DNA of 64,000 nt, from contig CALAKO010000101.1 in assembly GCA_937922955.1 (NCBI GenBank), positions 1-64,000 on the forward strand, given 5' to 3'. Below, one piece after another: positions 25,986 to 35,008 of this stretch. The position numbers were made by a program, and so were the translations under genes. The notes under the pieces are model-generated. The model did no database searches. It worked only from the letters and a program-made list of their open reading frames with translations, and was not told where the DNA came from. How positions within the stretch are numbered: position 1 is the stretch's first letter; each line of letters starts with the position of its first letter. Source of the stretch: an uncultured Peptococcaceae bacterium. GTDB lineage: Bacteria > Bacillota > Peptococcia > Peptococcales > Peptococcaceae.

Positions 25986-26258
25986 TTACTTGCTGAGGCG
26001 TTTGAGCACCGCTTGCAGCTCAGCGATTTTCTTTTCTTCTTCGGCTTGGTCACCGCTTTCAAAAGCCTGGCGGACGCAGTGATCGACGTGGGCAGTGAGG
26101 ACTTCTGCGTTGATGGTGCCAAGGAGGGCCTGAGTGCTGAGCAGTTGGTTGGAAATGTCGATGCAATAGCGGTCTTCTTCGACCATGCGAATGAGGCCAT
26201 CGATTTGACCACGCGCGGTTTTCAGCAAGCGTGTAATCTCCTGTTTGTTGGCTTGCAT
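25986..26258 (-). CDS. csoR: CsoR-family copper-sensing repressor
   Basis: All-helical DNA-binding repressor of 90 residues that releases DNA when it binds Cu(I). The three ligands of the family are present: Cys32 (RYCIDIS), His57 and Cys61 (AHVDHCVRQ, spacing H-x3-C). AAGGAGG stands just before ATG 26258. It is the second gene after copA, and the copA promoter has a G/C palindrome of CsoR type in its spacer, so the pair probably autoregulates. Confidence 0.92.
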   Translation of the reverse strand: MQANKQEITRLLKTARGQIDGLIRMVEEDRYCIDISNQLLSTQALLGTINAEVLTAHVDHCVRQAFESGDQAEEEKKIAELQAVLKRLSK

Positions 26259-26282
26259 GTTTCCTACCTCCTTGCTGAGGGT

Positions 26283-26510
26283 TTAGTCGCTAAGGCCTTT
26301 GTAGGTAAAGCCAAGATCAGTAAGGGTTTGTTCAATTGGCAAGGTGGTTGGATCGACGCTGGTGGTGATTTTGCAGGTTTTGTTTTCAAGCGATACTTCT
26401 GCGTTAGTGACGCCGTCCAGGCCGCCGAGGCCTTTTTCGACGCTCATTTTGCAATGGTTGCAGGCCATACCTTCGATGTGAACGGTTGCTTGATGGGTGT
26501 TTTCAGTCAT
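26283..26510 (-). CDS. copZ: Internal in-frame CopZ-like copper chaperone within copA
   Basis: A 75-residue product starting at Met857 of copA (ATG 26510). A perfect AGGAGG (26520-26525) stands 9 bases upstream inside copA, where it encodes Arg-Arg. The product starts [14 protein letters not shown] and holds one HMA domain with MACNHC, exactly the size and form of CopZ. Either copA makes two products by internal initiation, or a former separate copZ became fused to copA while keeping its start. Internal synthesis of a chaperone from copA is known by another mechanism (frameshifting) in E. coli. Confidence 0.65.
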   Translation of the reverse strand: MTENTHQATVHIEGMACNHCKMSVEKGLGGLDGVTNAEVSLENKTCKITTSVDPTTLPIEQTLTDLGFTYKGLSD

Positions 26511-29078
26511 GGTGATGTTCCTCCTGTCAATTTCTGATGTTGAATGATTTTGAATGCCGGTGAAGGTGAAGCCCAGTTCGCTGAGGGTTGCCTCCAATGG
26601 CAGAGTCGATGGATCAATGGTTGTTTCAAGGGTGCAGGTTTTGTTTTCGAGCGATACTTGGGCACTGGTGATGCCATCCAAGCTGCCAAGGCCTTTTTCG
26701 ACGCTCATCTTGCAATGGTTGCAGCTCATGCCATCCACGCCGATCACGACATGATGAAGAGGGGGCTTTTCTGCTGGAGCAACGGAAAGACTGGTTGTGA
26801 GATCGGTTGAAGCGGCGGCGATGCGTGGCTTCCACGTGCGCAGGCGCAGGGCGTTGGTGACTACAAAGAGCGAGCTCAGGCTCATGCAGGCTGCAGCAAT
26901 CATTGGGTTTAGCGTGATGCCGAAGGCTGGATAGAACACGCCTGCTGCCAGAGGAATGCAGAGTACATTGTAGAAGAACGCCCAGAATAGATTCTGATGG
27001 ATGTTGCGAATGGTGGCTGCCGAGAGCTCATAGGCATAGGCGATGTCTGTGAGCTGGCTGGATGTCAAAATGACATCGGCACTTTCGATGGCAATGTCTG
27101 TACCGGCGCCAATGGCAATGCCTACGTCCGCGCGAGCCAGTGCAGGCGCATCGTTGATCCCATCGCCGACCATGGCGACAGTATTGCCTTTGGCCATGAG
27201 ATCGGCAATGGCTTGCTCTTTTTCGGCTGGCAGAACTTCGGCAATGACGTCATCGACGTGTACGCGATAGGCAACAGCCTGTGCGGTGGTGTGGTGGTCA
27301 CCGGTGAGCATAATGATGTGTTTGCCAAGTCGCTGCAAAGTATGGATGGCGATTGGTGTTTCAGGTTTGATGCGGTCTGCGCAGGCGAGCATGCCGAGAA
27401 TATGTTCGTCGTCGGCGATGAAGAGCGGCGTTTTCCCCTCGCGGGCGAGCTGCTCTGCTTTTTTGTCAGCGCCGCGAACATCGAGGTGGAGACGTTCCAT
27501 TAAATGAAGATTGCCCGCGTAGTAGGTATTGCCTTTGATACGGGCGGCAACACCTCGACCAGACAGGGCGTCGAATTCTTCCACGCTTTCCCGTGGCAGA
27601 TTGTTGGCATCAGCCGCCGTGGTGATGGCCAAAGCCAGCGGATGCTCGCTATGGGTTTCCAAAGAGGCGGCCAGGCTCAGAAGGTCGGCTTCATCCTGCC
27701 CTTGGAAAGGAATGACGTCGGTCAACGATGGATGGCCTTCGGTGATGGTGCCGGTCTTGTCCAGGACAAGGGTGTCAATTTGATGCAGGCGTTCCAGTGC
27801 AGCGGCATCTTTGAAGAGAATGCCTTTTTTTGCGCCTTGGCCGCTGCCGACCATGATGGCGACTGGTGTTGCCAGTCCAAGGGCACATGGGCAGCTGATC
27901 ACAATGACTGAGATGCCCATTTTAATGGCGAAGGCAAAGGGCTCGCCGATGATGAGCCAGATTCCAAAAGTAATCAGGGCGATGGCGAGAATGGTTGGAA
28001 CGAAAACCGCTGCCACGCGATCGGCGGTGCGAGCAATGGGCGCTTTCGTGGCATTGGCGTTTTCCACCAGACTAACAATTTGCGCCAATGCGGTGTCCGC
28101 GCCAACGGCTGTTGCCTGGAAACGGAAGCTGCCGGTGGTATTAATGGTACCGGTGGAAACGGTGTCGCCTACATTTTTTTCTACTGGGATGCTTTCACCG
28201 GAGAATGCGCTTTCATCCACTGAGGAAGCGCCGCTTACAAGCACACCATCCACTGGAATGCGTCCACCAGGACGTACCTCGAGCACATCGCCAACCTTGA
28301 CATCGCTGGTGCGAATAGGTCGGATTTGATTGCCGTCGACGAGATAGGCTGTTTCTGGAGCCAGAGCCATGAGTTCGCTGATGGCGTCGCTGGTATGGCG
28401 TTTGGCACGGGCTTCCAGGTATTTACCGATGGTGATAAGGGCCACAATCATTGCCGCAGAATCGTAGTAAAGCTGGTGCAGACCGTGGAAGGCGGCCGTG
28501 GCATCGCCGGCAAACAATGCGGACCAGATGCTGACAGTGGTATAAAGGCTGTACAGCAGAGAGATGCCAGCGCCGACAGCCACGAGACTGTCCATATTCG
28601 GGCGCAGCTGCGCCATGGCTCGGAAGCCGCTGGTGAAATAAGCGCGGTTGATCATTAGAATGATCAATGAGAGTGCAAGTTGCAGCAGTGGACTAAAGAG
28701 CAGCCAGCCACGAGTATGAAGCAGCGCTTCAGGCGCGAAAGGCATCATTGGCAGCATGGCAATGATCATCAGTGGAATCAGAAGAACAATCGATGACTGA
28801 ATGCGATGCTTTTTGTTTTCTTCTTCTGCGCTGAACGAGGCGCTGGCGGCATGCTTATTGGCATCATGCACTTCCGCATGATAGCCTGCTGCGTCGACGG
28901 CTTCCATAATGGTCGAAAGTGCCAGGCCGTCGTCGTGGATCACTTTCATGCGTCCGCTCAGCAGATTGACAGAGACGTCGCTGGCACCGCATTTTTTGAC
29001 AGCGCGTTCAACGGCTGCTTGACAAGCACTGCAAGACATGCCAGTGACATCAAAATCGGTTATGCATTTTTCACTCAC
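26283..29078 (-). CDS. copA: Copper-exporting P1B ATPase CopA with two extra C-terminal HMA domains
   Basis: Cu(I) exporter of 931 residues. N-terminal HMA domain with GMSCSAC (Cys16, Cys19), then SGES (293-296), CPC membrane motif (396-398), phosphorylated Asp440 (DKTGT) and GDGINDAP. The ATPase proper ends near residue 770; then come two HMA domains with CNHC motifs (C786/C789 and C873/C876), which most CopA proteins lack. The two are about 75% identical and their DNA also repeats, so a recent duplication is likely. Met857 has its own strong ribosome site, so the last domain can be made separately (see copZ entry). First gene of copA-csoR. Confidence 0.93.
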   Translation of the reverse strand: MSEKCITDFDVTGMSCSACQAAVERAVKKCGASDVSVNLLSGRMKVIHDDGLALSTIMEAVDAAGYHAEVHDANKHAASASFSAEEENKKHRIQSSIVLLIPLMIIAMLPMMPFAPEALLHTRGWLLFSPLLQLALSLIILMINRAYFTSGFRAMAQLRPNMDSLVAVGAGISLLYSLYTTVSIWSALFAGDATAAFHGLHQLYYDSAAMIVALITIGKYLEARAKRHTSDAISELMALAPETAYLVDGNQIRPIRTSDVKVGDVLEVRPGGRIPVDGVLVSGASSVDESAFSGESIPVEKNVGDTVSTGTINTTGSFRFQATAVGADTALAQIVSLVENANATKAPIARTADRVAAVFVPTILAIALITFGIWLIIGEPFAFAIKMGISVIVISCPCALGLATPVAIMVGSGQGAKKGILFKDAAALERLHQIDTLVLDKTGTITEGHPSLTDVIPFQGQDEADLLSLAASLETHSEHPLALAITTAADANNLPRESVEEFDALSGRGVAARIKGNTYYAGNLHLMERLHLDVRGADKKAEQLAREGKTPLFIADDEHILGMLACADRIKPETPIAIHTLQRLGKHIIMLTGDHHTTAQAVAYRVHVDDVIAEVLPAEKEQAIADLMAKGNTVAMVGDGINDAPALARADVGIAIGAGTDIAIESADVILTSSQLTDIAYAYELSAATIRNIHQNLFWAFFYNVLCIPLAAGVFYPAFGITLNPMIAAACMSLSSLFVVTNALRLRTWKPRIAAASTDLTTSLSVAPAEKPPLHHVVIGVDGMSCNHCKMSVEKGLGSLDGITSAQVSLENKTCTLETTIDPSTLPLEATLSELGFTFTGIQNHSTSEIDRRNITMTENTHQATVHIEGMACNHCKMSVEKGLGGLDGVTNAEVSLENKTCKITTSVDPTTLPIEQTLTDLGFTYKGLSD
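26295..26471 (-). repeat. Direct repeat unit B (last HMA domain of copA)
   Basis: 177 bases, 59 codons, in register with the unit at 26556-26732 and offset by 261 bases. Shares long identical blocks such as the region coding [13 protein letters not shown] and VSLENKTC. Confidence 0.8.
26556..26732 (-). repeat. Direct repeat unit A (first C-terminal HMA domain of copA)
   Basis: Partner of unit B. Unlike B it has no ribosome site or ATG directly upstream, so only B can be an independent product. Confidence 0.8.
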
Positions 29079-29123
29079 AAAGAGTCACCTCTTTCTTGAT
29101 AGAAGTTTGTCACTTGCAACTGT

Positions 29124-29152
29124 ATTTTACCCCCACCCCCTGGGGGTGTCAA
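29124..29152 (-). promoter_or_regulatory. copA promoter with CsoR-type operator in its spacer
   Basis: Minus-strand TTGACA, exactly 17 bases, TAAAAT. The spacer consists of the G/C dyad CCCCCAGGGGGTGGGGG, the kind of G-tract palindrome that CsoR binds. A repressor there would block RNA polymerase directly. Confidence 0.85.
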
Positions 29153-29193
29153 GGGGCGGACGAAAAAATTTTCCATGTCACCATGGAATGTGG

Positions 29194-29199
29194 TATACT
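29194..29199 (+). promoter_or_regulatory. Extended -10 promoter of the TrmH-family gene
   Basis: TGTGG-TATACT on the plus strand, about 43 bases before the ATG and divergent from copA. Confidence 0.55.
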
Positions 29200-29241
29200 G
29201 GGTGAAAAGAAAATCGCCATTGAGAAAGAAAGAGGAAAAGA

Positions 29242-30024
29242 ATGAAAGTTATTGAATCAGATAAAAACCAATGGATCAAACGCATGCGGGCGCTCGAGAA
29301 GCGCAAATATCGCCTCGCGTTTGAACAGTTTGTCGCCGAGGGGCGACGCTTTGTGGAAGAAGCCATCGAGAGCGGTGCGACGATCCATGTCATTCTCATT
29401 GCGGAAGGCTCGGAAAATAAATACGAAGAACTGTTGGCTGACTACGATGGTCCAGCGTTCTTGGTTGATCCTGAAATTCTCGAAGACTCCATGTCTACGG
29501 TGAATCCGCAGGACATTGCGGCTATTGTTTCCTTCCCGGATTGGAGCGAAGAAAGCTGGCCGGTGATGGATACGGTGGTTGTTGTTGATGGTGTGCAGGA
29601 TCCGGGCAATCTTGGATCCATCATCCGCACAACCTTGGCCAGTGGTGCGAAAGCAGTATTTTGCTTAAAGGGAACCGTGGACTTTTCAAACAAAAAGGTG
29701 CTTCGTTCCACTATGGGCACTATTTTTAAACTGCCTGTTTATATGATTGAAGACGTGGAAGAGATCGTTCATGTTTTGAAAAAATATGGCTTCCAGTTTG
29801 TCGTTGCCGATGCGGACGGCGTGGATTACGATGAAGCGTTTGAAACCATGCCTGAGAAAATTGCTCTTGTCGTGGGCAACGAGGGCAATGGCGCCAGTCA
29901 GATCGAAGAATACGACCAGATGGTGCGCATCCCACTGGAAAACAATGTGGAAAGCCTCAACGTTGGCGTAGCGACAGGCGTATTGCTGTATGAAATTCGT
30001 CGTCGCAGAAAACATCAAAGCTGA
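29242..30024 (+). CDS. TrmH/SpoU-family RNA 2'-O-methyltransferase
   Basis: SAM-dependent rRNA or tRNA ribose methyltransferase, 260 residues. An N-terminal substrate-binding domain (about 1-100) precedes the knotted SPOUT domain with VVDGVQDPGNLGSIIRT, LVVGNEGNGAS and VRIPLENNVESLNVGVATGVLLYE, the three SpoU motifs. The AAAGAGGAAAAG site is just before ATG 29242. RlmB-like or TsnR-like specificity cannot be told. Followed at once by a terminator, so monocistronic. Confidence 0.9.
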   Translation: MKVIESDKNQWIKRMRALEKRKYRLAFEQFVAEGRRFVEEAIESGATIHVILIAEGSENKYEELLADYDGPAFLVDPEILEDSMSTVNPQDIAAIVSFPDWSEESWPVMDTVVVVDGVQDPGNLGSIIRTTLASGAKAVFCLKGTVDFSNKKVLRSTMGTIFKLPVYMIEDVEEIVHVLKKYGFQFVVADADGVDYDEAFETMPEKIALVVGNEGNGASQIEEYDQMVRIPLENNVESLNVGVATGVLLYEIRRRRKHQS

Positions 30025-30025
30025 A

Positions 30026-30064
30026 TAAAAAAATCCCAGTTGGCAGATCCAACTGGGATTTTTT
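30026..30064. terminator. Bidirectional terminator
   Basis: Stem AAAATCCCAGTTGG/CCAACTGGGATTTT with A-run before and T-run after; it serves the methyltransferase and the convergent DUF4127 gene, whose stop is inside its flank. Confidence 0.88.
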
Positions 30065-31655
30065 ATGTGGGTTCGTTGGTGAGGGTCATTGTTGGTTCGA
30101 CCTTTACTTCAAAACTGCGTGCCCATGGGAATTTAGCACTGCTGTCGAAATCACTAATGGTGAACGATGGATGATGGCTGCCAAGCTGGAGCGTGTGGCT
30201 GCCGTTGAAGAGCTGTGCGAGCTGCGTGTTGCAAGATGCGTAGGCGGCGCTGAGCCGCTTATTGGCTTCCTGCCAGGCGGCATCGTCTGTAAATGCGGTG
30301 GTGTAGTCGGTAAGACCGTCCGTCAGCAAGTTGGCCTGCAGGGAATCGCGCAGTTCTGCCATATAGCAGACATCCTCGCCCAGGCGAACGGCACGGAACG
30401 CAAACAAGGCCTTGGCTGCGGTATTTTGTTCTTCAGTACTGAGGCTGTCCCAGCGTGCATCCAGCACGCTGATGGCACGCAGCATGGCACAAACAGTGCC
30501 TATGCTGTTGCCGGCGGTGTTCCAACCGGCATAGGAGTCGATGCGGTCGAAGTGTTCGCTGCTGAGTAAGGTGTCAACGAGCGCTGAATCGGCCTGATTG
30601 GTCGACGCCACATCGGCAAGGCCGAAGAGCCCCTCATGATCCGCAATGGCCGTTTTGGTCTGTGCGAGATCCGCGCTGTTGGTGTGGATGTAGAGAGTGG
30701 CGGTAGTTTCACCATCGGTATCAAAGCCAGAGAGCGTAAGTTTCTGGTTGGTCATTTCTTCAAGGCTGATGGATTCATACGGATAACACAGGGTCTTATC
30801 CGATTCATCAGAGTAAACGACTTTCAATGATGGAGAATCCAGATCCCCTGCGGCTAAATCGCTCACCAGGAGCATGGCTAATTCATCGGCCCCGTGGATC
30901 AGCAGTGTGTTGTCCGAACGCGTGTTTTCCAACTGGCGAAAGGTGATGTTTGCTGGGCAATATTCATCGCCGTCGTCCTGACTGATGATGAGGCGATCAA
31001 TCAGCCCATCGCCAGCCAGCGTGTTCAGCGCTTCGGCGAGCTCAGCGCTTTTTTCATGCAGAGTCCGATATTCATTGAGGGCTTCGTCAGAAACGCCGCT
31101 TGCAGAGGTCGGAACGGCATCGCCGTTGGCGTCTGCTTTATCCCAGGCTTCCCCGTAGGCGGTCAGGGCATCCACGTAGGGATAGAGAACGCTGTCGAAT
31201 TGATTGGGTGTCAGTCGAGGCAAAACCTGTACCACGGTGATGGAATGCTGGTCGTCTTTTTTAAATGATTGGCAGAGAGCGGTTAAACGGGCTAAATCGT
31301 CGTCGATATTGTCGTAGGCACCGCTTGAACGGCTGGCAATCAACCCTCCGCAAAAGAGGCTGTTGGTAAAAATTACCAGATCATCGGCATTTTCAGCAGT
31401 CGATTCCAACCATTCCCACAAGGCTTCGCTGTCGGCATCTTTCAGAAAACAGTCCATAGACTTTTCTTCGGGAATCAGTAGTGTTGCAGCTTCCGCTTCC
31501 GCCAGCAGGGCAGGATATTGGGTGTTGCAAGGGCGGCTGTCCAGCGGCACCAGGGCAATGGTTGGTGGTTCTTCTGCTGACGAACAGCCGCTAAGCGTGC
31601 CGAGTGGAAGCAGTAAGCAGAGCAAAGTAATCAGAAATTTACGTGCAGTTTGCAT
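30063..31655 (-). CDS. DUF4127-family lipoprotein
   Basis: A 530-residue exported protein. The signal sequence ends in the lipobox LSGC (Cys at about residue 23), so it should be anchored to the outer face of the membrane. The mature part starts with the DUF4127 hallmark IALVPLDSRPCNTQYP and continues with FTNSLFCGGLIASR. Function of the family is unknown. I chose ATG 31655, 6 bases after AAGGAGG; the longer reading has a charged, non-signal start. Single gene with its own promoter. Confidence 0.85.
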   Translation of the reverse strand: MQTARKFLITLLCLLLPLGTLSGCSSAEEPPTIALVPLDSRPCNTQYPALLAEAEAATLLIPEEKSMDCFLKDADSEALWEWLESTAENADDLVIFTNSLFCGGLIASRSSGAYDNIDDDLARLTALCQSFKKDDQHSITVVQVLPRLTPNQFDSVLYPYVDALTAYGEAWDKADANGDAVPTSASGVSDEALNEYRTLHEKSAELAEALNTLAGDGLIDRLIISQDDGDEYCPANITFRQLENTRSDNTLLIHGADELAMLLVSDLAAGDLDSPSLKVVYSDESDKTLCYPYESISLEEMTNQKLTLSGFDTDGETTATLYIHTNSADLAQTKTAIADHEGLFGLADVASTNQADSALVDTLLSSEHFDRIDSYAGWNTAGNSIGTVCAMLRAISVLDARWDSLSTEEQNTAAKALFAFRAVRLGEDVCYMAELRDSLQANLLTDGLTDYTTAFTDDAAWQEANKRLSAAYASCNTQLAQLFNGSHTLQLGSHHPSFTISDFDSSAKFPWARSFEVKVEPTMTLTNEPT

Positions 31656-31685
31656 GGACAGCCTCCTTTCATCAGTATTTCTTCT

Positions 31686-31714
31686 AGAATACCGGAGAAT
31701 GGCGATGCAGGCAA
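31686..31714 (-). promoter_or_regulatory. Promoter of the DUF4127 gene
   Basis: Minus-strand TTGCCT, 17 bases, TATTCT, 31 bases before the ATG. Confidence 0.5.
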
Positions 31715-31738
31715 GAGGCAATTCTGGATTCGCCTTTC

Positions 31739-31767
31739 TTGTCAAAAAATAGAGAGCGGTCTATAAT
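31739..31767 (+). promoter_or_regulatory. Promoter of crcB
   Basis: TTGTCA, exactly 17 bases, TATAAT. The transcript leader is about 67 bases and contains no fluoride-riboswitch core. Confidence 0.75.
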
Positions 31768-31840
31768 AAAGAACGGAAAATATACGTATTATAATAGGAC
31801 TATTATTAAAAATAGAAAATGAATGAAAGAAGGATACGGA

Positions 31841-32215
31841 ATGCTTGAATGTTTGTTTGTAGGAATTGGGGGATTCATCGGAAGCGTTTGCCGCTATCTT
31901 ATTGGGCTGCTTGCAGTGGAAACGGCCAGTGGTTTTCCAATTAAAACGTTCTGCATCAACATCATCGGCGCCTTTGTGCTGGGCATTGTCAGTGAGACTG
32001 CGGTGCTAAATCCGAATTTCTCACGTAATCTGGTGCTTTTATTGCAAATAGGGCTTTGTGGTGGTTTTACCACCTTTTCGACTTTTTCCAGCGAAGCTTT
32101 GAAACTTCTGACCACCGGCCGCCAAGGCACAGCCCTTGCCTACATGGTTGCCAGCATGGCTCTCGGCCTGCTTGCCGTATTTGCTGGACAGATGGTAGCC
32201 AGATTTGTAAAATAA
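31841..32215 (+). CDS. crcB: Fluoride channel CrcB/Fluc
   Basis: Small membrane channel that expels fluoride and works as an antiparallel dimer. 124 residues, four membrane segments. Signature GGFIGSVCRYLIG, then FCINIIGAFVLGI and CGGFTTFSTFS, where the phenylalanines form the ion path. I chose ATG 31841, 6 bases after AAGGA; the in-frame ATG at 31823 precedes the ribosome site. A single crcB gene implies a homodimer. No riboswitch is visible. Confidence 0.92.
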   Translation: MLECLFVGIGGFIGSVCRYLIGLLAVETASGFPIKTFCINIIGAFVLGIVSETAVLNPNFSRNLVLLLQIGLCGGFTTFSTFSSEALKLLTTGRQGTALAYMVASMALGLLAVFAGQMVARFVK

Positions 32216-32218
32216 TAG

Positions 32219-32265
32219 AAACCGCCCATTGTTTCGAGTGCGTGTCGAAACAATGGGCGGTTTTT
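32219..32265 (+). terminator. Terminator of crcB
   Basis: Very long stem AACCGCCCATTGTTTCGA/TCGAAACAATGGGCGGTT followed by T-run. Confidence 0.93.
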
Positions 32266-32341
32266 CATGCCTATTCAACAGCCGATAAAACGAGCTGCAG
32301 AGCAGATCCCATAAGGGGGGATGTTCTGTGGCTTGTTTTTG

Positions 32342-33157
32342 TTATTGCTGCGCTTCTTTCCAGCAAACGCTGACGGTCTTTCCATAGCGTGGGTCGATCC
32401 AATAAGGGGTGATGGCGATGACGGGTTCCATGACGAAGGCGCGTTCCATGCAGAGTGGGTGAGGAATGGTGAGATCGTCGCTTGCGAGCAGGAGATCGCC
32501 GTAGTAGATGATGTCAATGTCGAGGGTGCGTGGTCCCCAGTGGATAATGCGTTCACGGCCACGGGCGGTTTCGATGTCATGGATGGCGTCGAGAAGCTCG
32601 TGCGGTGTGAGCAGGGTTTCGATGAGGACGGCGCCGTTAAGAAACTGGTCCTGATCGGTATAGCCGACAGGATCGGTTTCGATCCAGGGTGCAACGCGCA
32701 GGCAGCGAATATCTGGATGGTCGTTCAGGAGAGTCAGTGCGGCGTCGAGATGTTCCTGACACGGTGCAATGTTACTGCCAAGAGCGAGGATGGCTGGGGT
32801 CCAGCCGCGTTCAATGGTGACCGCGGGATAGGCCAGCGGCAAGTTGACAGGCGCTGAAGGCTTTTTGATGGTGAGAGTCAGCTTACGAATGAGCGGGAAG
32901 TCATGGAGCAGTGCGCTGGCGCAATGTTCCGCCGCGGCTTCGATGAGATCGAAGGTGCTTCCTTGGAAAAGGGCGGTCAGCCGATGAGCAAGAGCGCCGT
33001 AGTCGAGGCTGGCTTCAAGATCGTCGTTTTTACCGGCACAGCGGGTGTCCAATGCGCAGTCGCAGCTGACGATGAAGGTTTGGCCGTTTTCTTTTTCAAA
33101 GTCGAAAACGCCGTGATGAGCGAATATTTCAAGATCAACAACACTGATTTTATCCAT
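32342..33157 (-). CDS. folK: Bifunctional dihydroneopterin aldolase / HPPK (FolB-FolK)
   Basis: Two consecutive steps of folate synthesis in one 271-residue chain. Residues 1-118 are FolB (VDLEIFAHHGVFDFEKENGQ, DYGALAHRL, EAAAEHCA). Residues 120-271 are FolK (ALGSNIAPCQEHLDAAL, DQDQFLNGAV, RERIIHWGPRTLDIDII, IPHPLCMERAFVMEP). The FolB-FolK fusion is common in Firmicutes. I chose ATG 33157, about 9 bases after TTGGAGG; the start overlaps the end of folP by 8 bases. Last gene of the folate operon. Confidence 0.94.
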   Translation of the reverse strand: MDKISVVDLEIFAHHGVFDFEKENGQTFIVSCDCALDTRCAGKNDDLEASLDYGALAHRLTALFQGSTFDLIEAAAEHCASALLHDFPLIRKLTLTIKKPSAPVNLPLAYPAVTIERGWTPAILALGSNIAPCQEHLDAALTLLNDHPDIRCLRVAPWIETDPVGYTDQDQFLNGAVLIETLLTPHELLDAIHDIETARGRERIIHWGPRTLDIDIIYYGDLLLASDDLTIPHPLCMERAFVMEPVIAITPYWIDPRYGKTVSVCWKEAQQ

Positions 33158-33962
33158 GGTTTTCGGCCTCCAATCGCGCGAAAGTATCAAGGGTGCGGCG
33201 GGCAAGCTGAACGTTGTGTACACGGAAAATGCGTGCGCCGCCGAGAAGTCCGTAGAGATTGGCAGCAGCGGTGGCTTCATCGCGTTGATCGACAGGCAGG
33301 CCGCTGAGGTTGCCGATCATGCGCTTACGGGAGAGTCCCAAGAGTACCGGATACCCTAAGGCACAAAGGTCGTTAAGATGGTGCATGCAAGCGACGTCCC
33401 ATTCGTAACTCTTGGCAAAGCCGATGCCAGGATCGAGAATGATTTGTTCGTCGCGAATACCTGCTTCATGAGCCAGGGCGATGCGGTCACGCATGTCTTG
33501 CAGCCAATCGGCAACAAAGTTCTGGTAGTTGGTATCTGATCGATTGTGCATGATGCAGACGGGGCAGCCGCTATTGGCAACGACGGATGCCATGGCCGCA
33601 TCGCCGGTCAGCCCCCAGATATCATTGATCATATCGGCGCCGGCGTCCAACACGGTTTGAGCCGTTTCTGCGTGAAAGGTATCGACAGAGAGAGGGCGGT
33701 CGGTAATGTTCTTCAAGGCTTCAAGGATGGGCAGCAGACGGCTGCATTCTTCATCCACGCTGATTGGCGTATGACCAGGGCGAGTCGATTCGGCGCCAAT
33801 GTCGATGATGTCGGCACCGTCCTGCACCAGTTTAAGCGTGTGTTGGACGGCGGCCTCGATGGTGTTGTAACGCCCGCCGTCGGAGAAAGAGTCTGGGGTG
33901 ACGTTCAAAATCCCCATGACGACAGGTTTGGAAAGATCTAATGTGGTGTTCCCGATGTTCAT
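33150..33962 (-). CDS. folP: Dihydropteroate synthase
   Basis: Joins HPPP and p-aminobenzoate to dihydropteroate; the sulfonamide target. 270 residues. Motifs VVMGILNVTPDSFSDGG, IDIGAESTRPGH, MINDIWGLTGD, VCIMHNR, LDPGIGFAKSYEWD and LGLSRKRMIG cover all pterin and pABA contacts. Slightly odd: the LD(P)GIGF block is followed by KSYEWD where K-T is usual. GGAGG precedes the ATG; the stop overlaps the folBK start. Confidence 0.95.
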   Translation of the reverse strand: MNIGNTTLDLSKPVVMGILNVTPDSFSDGGRYNTIEAAVQHTLKLVQDGADIIDIGAESTRPGHTPISVDEECSRLLPILEALKNITDRPLSVDTFHAETAQTVLDAGADMINDIWGLTGDAAMASVVANSGCPVCIMHNRSDTNYQNFVADWLQDMRDRIALAHEAGIRDEQIILDPGIGFAKSYEWDVACMHHLNDLCALGYPVLLGLSRKRMIGNLSGLPVDQRDEATAAANLYGLLGGARIFRVHNVQLARRTLDTFARLEAENHG

Positions 33963-33971
33963 AGGTCCTCC

Positions 33972-34454
33972 TTAATCGATGATGGTTTTGTTTTTCAGAG
34001 TCTCTGGCCAGTAGCAGTCGCTGACTGCGGCACAGCGGAAGCAGCTGCGGCTGCGTTTGTCGGCTAGTGTCAGAAGCTCGCCAAGTGTAGCAGTGGCTGG
34101 ATCAATGGCCGCATTGCGCTGTCGATGCGCGGCGATCGCGCTGGTAACGTCGGCGATGACGTTGTCCGGTGCCTGGCAGTCGCTGAGCCAATCTTGAGCC
34201 AGGCGGACGCTGGCGCTGTCGTGGTCGTCGTTGCTGATGCTGCGGCCAATATCGTGCAGCAAGGCGGCAAGGTAGACGGTTTCTTTCGTAAAATCGCGAT
34301 GGTTTTCTAATACGAGTATCCAACAAATGCGCGCTACATCGAGAGCATGGTTGAGGCCATGGCGGCAGAAACGGCGTGTTTGCTCGTTGTTTTCGATGGT
34401 GTTCAGGGCTTGTTGGAAATCGTCGTGATGCAATAAACAGGTGACAATGTTCAT
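33972..34454 (-). CDS. HD-domain phosphohydrolase-like protein in the folate operon
   Basis: A 160-residue HD-superfamily protein. Metal ligands are visible: [13 protein letters not shown] (first His), [11 protein letters not shown] (HD), and IAAHRQRN (later His). I chose ATG 34454 because it overlaps the folE stop in an ATGA junction; an ATG 21 bases upstream lies inside folE. HD proteins recur next to folE/folP in Clostridia and relatives; removing phosphate from dihydroneopterin triphosphate, a step with no other obvious enzyme here, is an attractive but unproven role. Confidence 0.85.
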   Translation of the reverse strand: MNIVTCLLHHDDFQQALNTIENNEQTRRFCRHGLNHALDVARICWILVLENHRDFTKETVYLAALLHDIGRSISNDDHDSASVRLAQDWLSDCQAPDNVIADVTSAIAAHRQRNAAIDPATATLGELLTLADKRSRSCFRCAAVSDCYWPETLKNKTIID

Positions 34455-35008
34455 GGGCGAATTAGGCTGAGACAAGTTTGCTTGAGCTCAGGATCGGTTT
34501 CAAATTCGCCGCGGCAGGAAATGGTGAGGGTTTTTGCACCAGGCTTTTTGACACCGCGCATGGTCATGCAGAGGTGTTCTGCCTCGATGACCACCATAAC
34601 ACCACGGGCATCCAAATAGGTCATGATGTCGTCGGCGATCTGGCTGGTCATCTGTTCCTGTAGCTGCAAACGACGCGCGTAGACTTCAACGGTGCGTGCC
34701 AGCTTGCTGAGGCCGACCACTCGTTCCTTTGGCAGATAGGCGATGTGTGCCTTGCCGAAGAACGGAAGCAGATGATGTTCGCAAAGAGAGTAGAAGGGAA
34801 TGTCCTTTTCGAGAAGAAATTCCGAATGAGGAACGTCGAACTGCTTGGAGAGATGTTCCTCGGCGTCATGATCCATGCCGCTGAGCAGTTCGTCGTACAT
34901 TTTTGCGCAGCGTTTTGGGGTTTCAATTAAACCAGGTCGATCGGGGTCTTCGCCAATGGCAATGAGCAGATCGCGGATGGCTTTTTCTGTTTTTTCAATG
35001 TTTACCAT
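34451..35008 (-). CDS. folE: GTP cyclohydrolase I (FolE)
   Basis: Converts GTP to dihydroneopterin triphosphate, first step of folate synthesis; a decameric zinc enzyme. 185 residues. Zinc and active-site motifs [64 protein letters not shown] are complete, including the Cys-His-Cys zinc set. The start shares a TAATG junction with the folC stop, so translation is coupled. Confidence 0.96.
   Translation of the reverse strand: MVNIEKTEKAIRDLLIAIGEDPDRPGLIETPKRCAKMYDELLSGMDHDAEEHLSKQFDVPHSEFLLEKDIPFYSLCEHHLLPFFGKAHIAYLPKERVVGLSKLARTVEVYARRLQLQEQMTSQIADDIMTYLDARGVMVVIEAEHLCMTMRGVKKPGAKTLTISCRGEFETDPELKQTCLSLIRP

Noticed and set aside
31768..31840. Fluoride riboswitch before crcB
   Set aside because: The leader lacks the conserved crcB-motif core and is mostly A/T.
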